Shown one piece after another: positions 11,911 to 11,957 of a stretch of DNA of 11,957 bases. Numbering within the stretch: position 1 is the first letter of the stretch; each line of letters opens with the position of its first letter. The notes below the pieces were generated by a model that saw only the letters and a list, made by a program, of their open reading frames with translations, did no database searches and was not told the DNA's origin. Where the stretch lies: NCBI GenBank assembly GCA_031284105.1, contig JAITAN010000261.1:1-11957 (forward strand). The letters run 5' to 3'. The position numbers and the translations under genes are program-made. The DNA is from Treponema sp. (lineage in GTDB: Bacteria; Spirochaetota; Spirochaetia; Treponematales; Breznakiellaceae).

Positions 11911-11957
11911 GCGAGACGCATGTATCTCGCAATATGACGCCGTTATGCGGCGTTTTT
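11911..11957 (+). terminator. Two-hairpin intrinsic terminator of ilvD
   Basis: GCGAGA/TCTCGC (11911-11916, 11925-11930) forms a first stem. ACGCCG-TTATG-CGGCGT (11937-11953) forms a second, followed directly by a T-run that reaches the end of the window. The second has the standard intrinsic terminator shape. Confidence 0.85.

Overview
The window looks like a chromosome segment from an anaerobic, gut-type bacterium. A termite-gut or other host-associated Treponema-like spirochaete is my best guess, from the protein style, the mixed base composition and the pairing of a glycyl radical enzyme with pectin-sugar catabolism. This is inference from memory; no database was searched.

Positions 1-1345 are a decay zone. 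A glycyl radical enzyme fragment enters from the left edge and stops where an IS200/IS605-type element (tnpA on the minus strand) begins. Beyond the element, on the minus strand, lie the broken remains of what looks like a metal-resistance operon. It holds an ArsR/SmtB-type repressor with a frameshift and an internal deletion, followed by a fragment resembling the start of a CadA/ZntA-type P1B ATPase, broken by an 11-bp tandem duplication and a stop codon.

Positions 1346-4096 hold a long AT-rich leader region, a complete 280-residue sigma-70 family factor, a structured intergenic region, and trpS. The trpS start appears to be leaderless.

Positions 4132-8533 are a three-gene minus-strand operon. 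In transcription order it encodes an LplD-like GH4 alpha-galacturonidase, a large six-hairpin-type glycosidase whose TTG start overlaps the preceding stop codon, and an AraC-family regulator 5 nt further on. I read it as a catabolic unit for pectin or rhamnogalacturonan oligosaccharides. No transporter gene is visible, so uptake must be encoded elsewhere.

Positions 8682-9422 encode an AT-rich SAM-dependent methyltransferase, out of character with its GC-rich neighbours. Its leader carries a 15-bp stem-loop, and a run of 15 G lies 152 bp upstream of its start codon. That run is the best candidate in the window for a switchable (phase-variable) element. The roughly 800-bp region up to ilvD also holds three 9-bp repeats, a promoter with no gene behind it, and a cluster of direct and inverted repeats next to a consensus -35 box.

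Positions 10231-11907 hold a complete ilvD (branched-chain amino acid synthesis), followed by a two-hairpin terminator at the right edge.
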